Assembly: GCA_016758965.1 (NCBI GenBank)
Contig: JAEPRB010000033.1
Location: forward strand, 1 to 64,000
DNA: 64,000 nucleotides
Source of the DNA: Circinella minor
Lineage: Eukaryota > Mucoromycota > Mucoromycetes > Mucorales > Lichtheimiaceae
Direction: 5' to 3'
The stretch's first letter is position 1. Every line of letters begins with the position of its first letter. The notes beneath the pieces were generated by a model. That model was given only the letters and a program-made list of their open reading frames with translations, was not told where the DNA came from and searched no databases. The position numbers and the translations under genes were made by a program. This document shows positions 1-10,419 of this stretch, piece after piece.

Positions 1-410
1 CCAATAAGGTAAGTACCAAGGTAAGTAACAAGGCTGGCGATCCAACAAAGTAAGTACCAAGGTAAGTAGCAAGGCTGGCGATCCAATAAGGTAAGTACCA
101 AGGTAAGTAGCAAGGCTGGCGATCCAACAAGGTAAGTACCAAGGTAAGTAGCAAGGCTGGCGATCCAACAAGGTAAGTACCAAGGTAAGTAACAAGGCTG
201 GCGATCCAATAAGGTAAGTACCAAGGTAAGTAACAAGGCTGGCGATCCAACAAGGTAAGTAACAAGGTAAGTAACAAGGCTGGCGATCCAACAAGGTAAG
301 TACCAAGGTAAGTAGCAAGGCTGGCGATCCAACAAGGTAAGTACCAAGGTAAGTAGCAAGGCTGGCGGTCCAATAAGGTAAGTACCAAGGTAAGTAACAA
401 GGCTGGCGAT
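1..410. repeat. 41-bp tandem repeat array, 10 copies
   Basis: Exactly ten head-to-tail 41-bp units fill this stretch, with unit starts at 1, 42, 83 and so on to 370, and the array is cut by the window edge. Each unit carries two copies of AAGGTAAGTA followed by CAAGGCTGGCGAT, so it has an internal 12-15 bp sub-periodicity. Copies differ at only a few sites (AATAAGG or AACAAGG; GTAAC or GTAGC), which suggests recent amplification. There are no unique spacers, so it is not a CRISPR array. It is a minisatellite or satellite; whether it is subtelomeric is not shown. Confidence 0.95.
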
Positions 411-424
411 TGAAAAAAAATTAG

Positions 425-1015
425 AAAAAAAGTGAGTGAAAGAGTGTGAGTGAATGCGTGGAAGTAAGAAGTGGAAGCAAATGAGTGGATGGAAATGTAG
501 GAGTAAAAGTGAATAGGTGCGAGTGAATGGAAGCTAATAGGTGTAATTGAATGAGTGAAAATAGGTGCAAGTGAATGAATAAAGGTGAATAGGCGAAGGT
601 GAATGCTTGTAAGGGAATGTTTGTGAGTGAGTGGAAGCTACGTGCTGTGGATGAATGAGGGGGTGTGAATATGCGAAGATGGAGTAGTGGAAGTGAATGA
701 GTGAATGGAAATGAAAAGTGTATGCGAATGAGTGTAAATAAAAGAATGCTTGTGAATGGGAATAGTGAAGGAGTGAAAGAGGATGCGGGTAAGTGAAAAT
801 GTGGAAGCGAATGGATAGAAGTGAGAGAGTGTAGTGAAGGAGTGTGATTGAATTGTATAAGTGAATGTGCGGAAATGAATGCGTGTGAGTAAATAGGTGG
901 AAGCAAAGGAGTGTAAGTGAATGGGTGGAAGTGAAGGAGTTGAGGGCGAATGGGTGTAAACGGATGCGTGTAAGTGAAAGAGTGTGAATGAATGTGGGGA
1001 AAAGAAGGGGTGTGT
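425..1015. repeat. Degenerate purine-rich GTGAATG-type minisatellite
   Basis: About 590 bp made of loosely repeated 12-14 bp units resembling AAGTGAATGNGTG. The plus strand is strongly depleted in C. The array starts directly after the 41-bp repeats and ends near 1015. The 161-codon open frame on the minus strand here is a by-product of this composition, because a T/C-rich complement has few stop codons. Confidence 0.75.
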
Positions 1016-1652
1016 GGATGTGCTTTCTTTTGTTTTTTGGTACCTGTTCGTCTTAGGATGGCAATACCAGGTTTAGTTTAAAAGGTTGTTACTGTAGTTA
1101 ATAACCGAGTCATAGTAGTTGCAACGAGCTTTTATGGCGATGTTTATTCTTTTCTTTTTTTTTGCTATATGTATTGTATATATATATTAAAAAAACAACG
1201 TTATTGTGCTTGCTTGTTGGTTTGGATTAAGGTAAGATAATTCAGTAACATTTGTATGAACAAAGTTTCATTTTTAATATGCATGTATATTTATTTTTCA
1301 CTCTATTCTTTACTTTCTATTACAGTGGTTGAAGAACCTTGATTATATTGATGGTAGAATAATTAACTTATTTTATTCTACTTGTATAATATATAGATTC
1401 GATTAGCAAGGTAAACGGAAAACTGTATTTGGTTGGGGGTAAGGATAGGGCATTTTTGTAGGACGAACAACTGGAGGGCAAGCAATACAGTTTTCCACGA
1501 TTCGACGATTGCGATATAATTTAATGGGTGACATGATAATGATAATATTACAAAATTAAGGAATAATTTATATCGTGTTGCTATATACCATTAATCTTTA
1601 TATAATTAATTTGCATAGTACGTAGATATAATCAAGGTGACTCAAAAAACAA

Positions 1653-2110
1653 ACTGGTACGCATCGTTTCCAAATGATGAGGGAAGTCTGAAGGAATGAA
1701 AAATAAAAAGGTATTAGTTATTTTGTTATTCCTATTTTGAAATTTACTTTAATAATATGATGATTTATATATAAGTTATTGATTGTTAATAAATTTCTTT
1801 CTTAGACATATTATAAACCAACTAAAACGGGGATCGAAAGAATGGCACAACATGATACGTTATTACGCAACCAAGAATATGGAAAGCTTGGTTTTTTTTT
1901 TGAAAGTGCTTTGTACGCAATAAATCAAGAAACAATCGAAGCATTTATTGGTGAAGAAGATGAAAACGAATCATCCTTTTCATGGATAAACTACATTTAT
2001 TGATAAACCAAGACGATGATGGCCTATACATATGTTCATTAATTCGGATGATACTACTTTTTTAATATTTTTTGTTTCTTATGAATAAAAATACTTGTTA
2101 AAACTTTTCA
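1653..2110 (+). pseudogene. Dispersed repeat copy 1 with an orphan terminal exon
   Basis: A segment starting CTGGTACGCATCGTTTCC is repeated in diverged form at 2529. After a possible intron (donor at 1656, acceptor CTTAG at 1801-1805) an open frame runs from 1806 to a TGA at 2001-2003 and would encode 65 residues ending SFSWINYIY, with an acidic stretch before it. No upstream exon with a start codon could be traced, and no known family was recognised. A second stretch of similarity to copy 2 lies near 2043-2100. It is best read as a decayed gene or transposon end. Confidence 0.4.
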
Positions 2111-2528
2111 ATAAAATATTTGACATCACTAGTGTCTTTTCTTGAAAATTTAATTACTACGGTATTATTTTTTTTATTATCAAAAATAAATTAAAATCAT
2201 AAAATACGTTTTTTTCTGTGGTTCAGAAGGGTTATTTTAAATGAATTGTTACTATTTCTCATATTTTTTGTTCTTCTACGAGGTACTCTATAAAATTCTT
2301 TGTCTCCTGTCCCTATTATATTTTTTTTTCAATTACGTAGTAATAGACATACAAAAAAAAAAAAAAAAAAAGGGCAGGGTACATCGTAGTTATTGATACT
2401 TTATTTTGTATATATTCATTCAGGTAATTAAAACATTATTTGATTTGTCGTAAACTAATAACCTGATAACATTTGACAATACTCACAAAGAATAAATAAT
2501 GATTACAGTAAGTAAATAGTGATTACAA

Positions 2529-2880
2529 GCTGGTATCCATAGTTTGCAAATGATGAGGCAAGTCAGAACAAGCAAAAAAAATAAAAAATAAAAAGGTCAT
2601 ACGTAATTATTTTGTGGTTCTTATTTTGAATTTTGATCGTAATGGGATAATGGCTATACTTTTTTTTTTTACGTATGTATGTTTATAGATCAAGGAAGAA
2701 AAATCTCGATTTTATTTAAGACGAATTGAAGAAGACGAACGAAATAGAAACGAATGACGAAGACGAACTAAATATGTGGCGATTATTTCTGGATGAAACT
2801 ACTCCTTTTTGTGATACTCTTTCGAATAATAACTTTCATGCTTACGAATAAAAATACTCATCAAAGCCGACCAAAAAAAA
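2529..2880 (+). pseudogene. Dispersed repeat copy 2
   Basis: It is clearly related to copy 1: CAAATGATGAGG, then AAGTC, then an A-rich stretch and AAAAAGGT, then TTATTTTG and TTATTTTGAA in the same order. A downstream frame ends in HAYE and a stop near 2849, comparable with VSYE and a stop near 2085 in copy 1. The frame is disrupted and the family is unknown. Confidence 0.4.
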
Positions 2881-5136
2881 AAAGTTATATGATACATATA
2901 TCATTAATGTCTTGAGAAATCAATTGTTTTTTTTTTTCGGCACATATCATATTTATACATGTATTGATAATATATGGTAAGAAAGCGTCCACATGTCCAT
3001 TAATGTCAGCTATTATAGTCCGTGCATTCTAATAATAAACACTTTTTTTTTTTTACGTAGCTTTAGTGTATTCTCTTTATAATATATAAAGACTCAATTG
3101 TAAACAATTAAACTTAGATTTTTATGAACTGTTTTATTAAACTTACTTGATCTATCATAACTATATGTGTAGCTTTAAAGATTAAACCTATATTTCGTAC
3201 ACATATATGGAGAGTACCTGTTTAACAATAATATAATACGTATCATTTATAGCTCCTATCTATTTTTAACGATTTCCTAAAATTTAAAAGGATGAGATGC
3301 ATCAAACAAATTAAAATTATTTGTATATGTTAATAAAATATACTTATTTGTTTTGATATCTAATAAGAACCAAGTTCTATATTTAAGATAGTTTAATACA
3401 TAACACCTCACAAATAAAACATAATGACGTAATGTTTTTGTAAATATTAATTTTATATAATTTAGCAGAATAGTTTTTACTGTTTGCTTATAACTTTCTA
3501 TAATATTATATCTTCTTTTCTTAAAAAAAACTTTTTTTGTTGAAGAAAAAAAATAAAAGAACTTCAAAAAAAAAAAAAAAATAGTGATTTGATATATAAA
3601 TCAAACTGGATAATAATACCAAATACAGTAGTTACATCACTATTTTATTGCGGGACGATCTTTTTTTGCGGGGTAAAAAAAGTTTAGATTGGGGGGGTGG
3701 AGTGAAAAAAGTATTTTGTCAATTATTTGGATCCCCCCCATCTGAGACCTTGATTAATATTTTTAAAAAGATAAGAAATAAATATATATTTATCGTTTAT
3801 CTCTCATCTTGTGGCATGATTTTCTGTAAGTTCTTATTAAGATGTATGTATGACATAATATAAAAGAGTCAAAGTATGCTCTTTTATATAGGGTATTATA
3901 AGTATAACAAAAAAAAAAAAAAAAAAAAGTCATATGATTTTAAAAATAAGGGGGGAGGGAGGGCTGAATGTTAGTTTACTAAATAAAAGCAAATTTCACA
4001 CCCTAAATCGTGTGTTTCTTTATCACCATTTGAAGAAATGACATAAATAATTTTTTTTGAATACGTAAGAGTAAATATTATTATTATTATCATTCTTATT
4101 CATAAAAAAAAAAAACGTGTTTTCTTTGTTATACTATAGAATCGAAGAGAAGTTTCAATATTATGCATTTCAAATATTTTATCGGAGGGGAGTTATAAAA
4201 TAGAAATGTTGTTTTCCAACAAAAAAACCGACGGAACTTTTTTTTCATCATGTGAGCCCATAAAAAAAGATTGTAAGCAAACAATAACAAAAAGAAAAAG
4301 AAAAAAATAAAAAATAATTTTGTTTAAAAAAGTACTTTATTTTATTATTATAATATATACTTTTCTGTTTAAGATGAACTCTTTTCTTCTAATATATATA
4401 TATATATAAAGGAGTAAAATGGGGTGTAGTTGTTGAAGATGGGGGGTGGGGAGAATACTATTATAGAAAATTATATTAATCGGATCTTGAAAAAAAAAAG
4501 AGATACTTACTTTTACAGCATGAAAAGGCAAAAAACTTTTTGTACACCAAATAGAGGTAATAAACAAAGCATATTAGGGAATGACAATTCGGAAATGATC
4601 GGAAAAAGTTTAGATATAACCAACAACACACACATCCTTTTTTTCTTTTTCTTTTTACTTGGTTTTTATTCATTAAACTTTTTTTATTAATGTTTAACTG
4701 AGACCCCAGGAGAAAATGGTAGTTATTTTTAAGGAGAGAAAAAGTATACAATGTTGGTGTGGGAAGTTTTTAACTTGGCTTTGATGAAATTAACCAAACA
4801 GAAGACAGTGAATTGGAATCACAACCTATTGTTTTACGGGGATTATTACATATGATTGGACGATAACACTTAAAATGATCGTAGATAAGCCCCGGGGGGG
4901 AAGGAGGAATAAAAGATAAGAACACGAGTATTAACATATAATTTGATTGGATTAAGTACTTTTTTTTTATCTATTTCTTTGATCCTTTCTTCCTATCCTT
5001 TTTCTTCCTTTTTTTTTTCTTCTTCTTCTCTCTAAAATCATTATACCTGAGTTCTTTTTTTAACTTAACCCCACAAACAAAAAAAAAAAAAAAAGAAACT
5101 TTGTTATCCTTTTTGTACCTAATAATAATACACTGA

Positions 5137-5262
5137 ATGAATCCTAATAAAGCCACTGATAATCGTTTTAATTCATATTTTCAATTTATTCGCCCTTCGA
5201 GGCAACAACAAAGACAAAGACAACAAGAAGAACAATTAGTTCAATCATCACCAAAAAAGAAA

Positions 5263-5298
<36 letters not shown>

Positions 5299-6588
5299 CA
5301 ATTACATATCGATACTGACCCACTTGGTATTTCTTATAACAGTAATAATGATGATCTTACTGGTCAACGTCAAGATGAATATTATTCTGATATTTTTCGA
5401 AATTTAAATTATCCTCATGATAAACCAAGATCTTCTTGTACTTTACAAAGTAAAGATAAACAACAGCAGCAACAACAGCAACAACAACAACAACAACAAC
5501 AACGACGTCGTTCATCTTGTACTCAACAATTATTAAATCCACCATCACTTTCTCCGTCACCATCACCAAGTTCATCATCATCATCTACCGCAGCATCACC
5601 TACTTATGGTCCTTTATCACCCTCATTAGTATCAAGACGTGATATTCCACATAGTAAATGTCAAATACGTAAAGGATCATTTACTTCACCTACTGGAAGT
5701 ATTAATGCTAAATCTTGGGAACATATGAAATCACCCGCTGCCTCTTTCTTATCAAGTTTTGCATCACCTATTGTACCTCCTGCTTATGAAGAAGATGGTG
5801 ATGAAATTGATGATTATGTATTTGATAAAGTCATTGGTCAAGGTGGTTTTTCTACTGTTCGTAGTGGTTATAGTATTTCAGATGGTCATAAAGTAGCTGT
5901 CAAGATTATTAAAAAAAGTTGTTTAAATGATCAAACTCAATCTCGACTGGATCGTGAATTGGATATTTGGAAATCTCTTGATCATCCAAACTTGGTTTTA
6001 ATTGAAAAAATTCTTGAAACAGATCATGCCATGTATATTGTATGTAACTATTGTGGTGGTGGTTCATTATTGGATCGTGTCAATAAAAAACGTTTCAGTG
6101 AACAAGAAGCTCGTACCGTGGTTATTCAAATATGTCATGCATTACATTATTTACATCAAGAAGCTCGAGTTTGTCACAAGGATTTGAAATTAGAAAATAT
6201 TCTTTTGGATGATTCTAATCGTATTAAAATATGTGATTTTGGTTTAGCTATCTATCAAGCACCTTCCATGTTTGATGAAGTCGCTGGTGGTTCATTAGCT
6301 TATGCTGCTCCTGAACAAATTCGATCCACTAAACCATTACCTTCTCCTGCTACAGATCTTTGGTCATTAGGTGTTGTATTATATGCTTTAGTGACAGGTC
6401 GTCTTCCATTTCAAGATTGTTATGATGTTAGACTTCAACAAAAGATATTGGATGGTCAATTTGAAATTTTACCTGAAGATAATTTATCAAATGGTTTAAA
6501 AGATCTTTTACATGGTTTACTTCAAGTAGATCCTCATAAACGATATACTGTTCAACAAGTACTTCATTCATCTTGGTGTTCTTCTTGA
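5137..6588 (+). CDS. Ser/Thr protein kinase with N- and Q-rich N-terminus
   Basis: Intron-less 483-aa protein. Residues 1-225 are low complexity, with an Asn run near 43-54, a Gln run near 109-122 and Ser/Pro-rich segments that could be phosphorylated. The kinase domain spans about 226-481: glycine loop GQGGFSTV, VAVK with catalytic Lys256, catalytic loop HKDLKLEN (His347, Asp349, Asn354), DFG at 367-369 and APE at 391-393. All catalytic residues are present, so it should be active. HKD replaces the usual HRD, a variant found in some fungal CAMK-like kinases. The CAMK/CAMKL assignment is inference, and no substrate can be named. Confidence 0.93.
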
Positions 6589-7424
6589 ATAAATTAATTA
6601 TTATTCTTTATCAAAAAATAACAAACGAATATGATATCATCATCCATAACAAAAAAAAAAAAAAAAAACCCCTTCATTCTTATTTTTTTCACATTAACAT
6701 TCTTTAATTCTTCCCTTTTGTATATATAATCGATTCCCCTCCCCTCCCCCTCCTTCAAACTACATTTTAACATATTATTATTATTCATTGTATATTTATA
6801 TATCCTTTTCCCTATATTTTAACACCAACAAAACAATAAAATTATATTTCTTTTAATTTGAAAAACTAAACATTTAAATCCTAGTTTTATAACCATGGTA
6901 ATTTATTTCCAATGAGTGGTTACTATAAATATAATTTTCAAGTGTGCGCGTACGTAACCACGCAACTACAAGTCAAAACTACATACTCACTTAATAATCT
7001 TCAAATTATAGTAGTTCTTCTCTTTCTCTCTTCTCACCTCCCCTTCCCTCACAACCCAATATTTGAAAAACCCACAAACTTGGGATTTTATTTTACATAA
7101 TTAATAATAAACTATTGATAACGAGACTGCATTCTAACATATTTATTTAAATTAGGGGGGGGGGATTATTACAAATAGATTCTTTTGAATTGTCCACCGC
7201 ACGGTTAATATTTTGACCAATCATATGACTCCAAGTGATTCGCGTACAAAAAAAAAGTTATTTCTGACTTTTTTTTTTTTTAGTGGGCATTATACATAAC
7301 ATATACGTTTACAGCTTTCATTAGAGTAAACCTAGAACCTTTATTTTCTTTGTTCCTTTTCTTTCTCTTAAACTTTTTTTTTTTTTTTTTAGAAAAAAAA
7401 GGAAGAAGAAGAAGAAAAAAAAAA
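6589..7424. other. Intergenic, PDI promoter region
   Basis: No gene seen. Contents: a pyrimidine-rich stretch at 6690-6760, a G10 run at 7155-7164, and a T-rich tract ending in TAG at 7373-7392 that could be the 3' end of a 5'UTR intron of the downstream PDI gene. The small frame at 6912-7100 has no recognisable motif. Confidence 0.5.
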
Positions 7425-9100
7425 ATGGCGGTCTTTCGTACCCTTTTTACTTTACTTGTATTAATTAATGCTGCGTTCCTTGGTTATGACCATTATAAAG
7501 GAGGTGATATTGCTTTAAACCTTGTTGAACAAGCTAAACAATTGGATGTGCCTACAGTACAACTTCATTTACAAAATGCTTGGACCGAAATCAAGTCTAC
7601 AACACCCGAAAAATTGGCTGGTCATGTCAATGTTGCTTTTGACTCATTAAAAGATTTGAATACACCCATGGATATTATTGACCATTTACGTACAAAAGCT
7701 TCTGGTATTGTTTCTACTTCCAATAGTGGTGCTATTGAATTGGAAAACAATGTTTTTGTTTTGACGACTGGTAACTTTCATAAAGTGATTGATGGTCAAC
7801 GTCCTGCTCTTGTTGAATTTTATGCTCCTTGGTGTGGTCATTGTAAAAAATTAGCGCCTACTTATGAAGAATTAGGTGACGCGTTTGCTAATGTACAAGA
7901 TCAAGTAGTTATTGCTAAATTAAATGCTGATGAACATCGTGATTTGGGTGGTCAATTTGGTGTTCAAGGTTTTCCTACATTAAAATGGTTCCCTAAGGGT
8001 GTTACTACAAAAGAAGGTGTAGAAGATTATCGTGGTGGTCGTGATTTAGATTCTTTAGCTAAATTTATTCAAGAAAAGACAGGTCTTCGTCCTCGTATCA
8101 AATCTCAAAAATCTGAAGTTGTAGTATTGGATACAAAGAATTTTGATTCTATTGTTAAAAATCCTAAACAAAATGTTTTAGTTGAATTTTATGCTCCTTG
8201 GTGTGGTCATTGTAAGAATTTGGGTAAGTAATTATTATTATTATTATTATTATTATTTTTCATATGCTTTTTTTTTTTATTTTGGGTTGATTTGTATTAA
8301 CAAAATTTTAACTTGTGATAATTTTTTCTTTTTTTTTTTTAGCTCCTATTTATGAAAAGGTTGCTACTGCTTTTGCTAATGAACCTAATGTAAGTTATAT
8401 ATATATAATCTCTTGTGGGAAGTTTTTTATGATAACTTTTTATAACTAAACAAAAATGATTTTATACTATAGTGTAAGGTTGCAAAAATTGATGCCGATA
8501 CTGAACGTGATATTGGTACACAATATGATATTTCTGGTTTCCCTACTATTAAATTTTTCCCTGCTGGTGATGATAAAGAACCTGTTTTATATGAAGGTCA
8601 ACGTTCAGAAGCTGGTTTCATTGACTATTTGAACAAACAATGTGGTACGCATCGTCTTGTTGGTGGTGGTCTTGATGCTAAGGTAAAAAAAAAATAATTG
8701 AATGGAAAGGTTTTTTTTTTTTTATTATTATTTTGTATTAAATTTACTGATTAAAAAAAAAAAAAAAACTGGAAAATAGGCTGGTCGTCTTCCTGAATTA
8801 GACAAGTTAGCTATTCAATTTATTTCTACTTCAGATAAAGAACAACGTGAAAAAGTAAAAGCTGATACTGAAGTCATTGCAAAGGAATTGGGTACGCGTA
8901 ATGCAAAGATTTATGCTGTTTTTATGAAGAAGATTTTGGAAAACGGGGATGGATTTGTAAAGACCGAAACGGCACGTGTTGATCGTATTATCAAGTCTAA
9001 TACCGTCACTTTAAACAAGGTTGATGATTTTACTATCCGTCGTAACATTCTTGGTGCTTTTGATAAAAAAGCCAAACCCGTAACTAAGGATGAATTGTAA
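7425..9100 (+). CDS. Protein disulfide isomerase with ERp29-like C-terminal domain
   Basis: Four exons: 7425-8223, 8343-8389, 8473-8682, 8780-9100; 458 aa. The start at 7425 is preferred over the in-frame ATG at 7350 because it gives a clean signal peptide (about residues 1-22), whereas the upstream extension is poly-Phe/Lys from homopolymer DNA. Two thioredoxin domains follow, each with an APWCGHC active site (Cys137/Cys140 and Cys260/Cys263). An ERp29-type helical domain covers about 345-450, and the protein ends KDEL for ER retention. This is the PDI-D class, which makes and rearranges disulfides in the ER lumen. About 85 residues between the signal peptide and the first thioredoxin domain are unassigned. 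It converges with NTF2. Confidence 0.96.
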
Positions 9101-9141
9101 ATAACTCTTTCCCTCTTCATTCCTCCTTAAACTTACACATA

Positions 9142-9180
<39 letters not shown>

Positions 9181-9527
9181 TTTTTATCTCTTAGTAACTA
9201 AAGGACGTAAAACCCACATACACATATATAACACAACACAACCACATTTTTTTTTAACTCATACTTCTTTTTTCTCCTTCATGTAATAAATGAACTATTA
9301 AAAAAAAAAACGCGTCAAAAATATTCTCTTGGGGGATAATAGACAAAATGATATTTTTGTATATTAACTTATTTATTTTTTAACCTGCAAGCTTGTATAC
9401 TATTAGAGAGAGAGAGAGAGAGAGATAGAAACACACATATATTATAGGGCGGGTGAGAAGGGGGGATGAGGGGGGAATGACACAAAATCAAACTTGATAT
9501 ATATATAAATTAAGATTGGTTTTATGT
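9101..9527. other. Intergenic between convergent PDI and NTF2 genes
   Basis: Holds an A run of about 31 at 9142-9172, a (GA)n tract near 9404-9424 and a G-quadruplex-type motif at 9447-9475. No gene seen. Confidence 0.6.
9447..9475 (+). other. G-quadruplex-forming motif
   Basis: Four G runs of three or more with loops of 1, 6 and 4 bases: GGG-C-GGG, then TGAGAA, then G6, ATGA and G6. It lies between the 3' ends of the convergent PDI and NTF2 genes. A role in transcription termination is only inference. Confidence 0.5.
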
Positions 9528-9989
9528 TTAAGCGTAGTTCAAACGGAAAATATCATTAAAGACCCAGTAAGAACCATTCTCAGGAACCAAGTGGAAGGTT
9601 TGAGAGAACATTTGAGGATTTTGTTCTTCATCAACCTATTTATTATTACAACCGCAGCAATAAAAAGTTTAATATACAAACAAATATATATAAACCTTCC
9701 TTCCTAATTTTTTTTTTTTTACTTTTACAAAATAACTTACCAAAAGTTGACCAGTTACTAAAACCAAAATGGTAGCATTTTGAGGACTGCTTGGTTGAGC
9801 ATCAATGGTGCTAATACGGTGAGCAACCTTTTGGAAGGGAAGAGCCTATATTTTTGCGAAAACAAAAAAGAATGTTTGTTTTTGTTTTTTTTTAAGTTTC
9901 ATTTCTCTTCTCTTTTCGCCCACCCCCTTTTTTTTTTTTTTTCTTCTTTTTTTTTTCCACCCATCTTTATAAATCATTGATCAAAAAAT

Positions 9990-10022
<33 letters not shown>

Positions 10023-10282
10023 CCACAAGTTTTTCAGTGATAGAAGCACTACCACTGAATTGTTGGCTTTCAAAAGTCAACATGGAGCCTTCTCTCTGTT
10101 TATTATTATTTTAAAGAAAAAGATGTTAGTTTTTTTTTTTTTTTTTTTTGACGTGTTTTTATTTTTCTTGTTAATAAATATAGATTACTTGCGTAAAGAG
10201 GAGCAAGGTTTTGTCTGTTAGAATCGAAAGTTTCGTAATAAAACTTGACGAATGCTTCGGCAACTTCTTGGAAATTAGACAT
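9528..10282 (-). CDS. NTF2: Nuclear transport factor 2
   Basis: Four exons on the minus strand: 10282-10193, 10095-10024, 9845-9741, 9635-9528; 124 aa, the usual length for NTF2. The protein reads through family hallmarks: [31 protein letters not shown], and the C-terminus [10 protein letters not shown]. In other fungi this homodimer carries RanGDP into the nucleus by binding FxFG nucleoporins. Intron 1 uses a GC donor (GCAAGT) instead of GT: only this junction joins LAPLY to REGSMLTF in frame. The start codon is 137 bp downstream of the ZNG1 stop on the same strand. Confidence 0.96.
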
Positions 10283-10419
10283 GGCGTAGTTAAAAAAAAA
10301 AATTGGGTTGGGAAAGAAAAAGAAAGTGGAAAAACGCGATCTAAAAGTTCCCAAACTGTGTTTTTTTTTTTTTCTGGGTCGGGAAAAAAAAAAAAAAAAA
10401 AAGATTTTTTTTTTTATTA

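Larger units (their letters stand above)
1016..5136. other. Gene-poor AT-rich intergenic region
   Basis: No convincing complete gene in about 4.1 kb. It holds many A/T homopolymers, short G runs (3689-3697, 3949-3962, 4440-4448, 4895-4902) and two diverged copies of a dispersed sequence (annotated separately). The small open frames at 3277-3567, 3648-3863, 4337-4751 and 4971-5156 are made of homopolymer-derived codons and show no family motif. Confidence 0.6.

Noticed and set aside
1..410. Possible CRISPR array
   Set aside because: Units are contiguous 41-bp tandem repeats without unique spacers, in a eukaryotic genome.
421..906. 161-codon minus-strand open frame
   Set aside because: Lies inside the purine-rich minisatellite; its His/Ser/Phe/Leu-rich translation is a compositional artefact.
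3277..3567. 96-codon minus-strand frame
   Set aside because: AT-driven Lys/Phe/Tyr/Ile composition, no motif, no start context.
7350..7424. Upstream in-frame ATG for the PDI gene
   Set aside because: Adds poly-Phe and poly-Lys/Arg from homopolymers and hides the signal peptide that starts at 7425.
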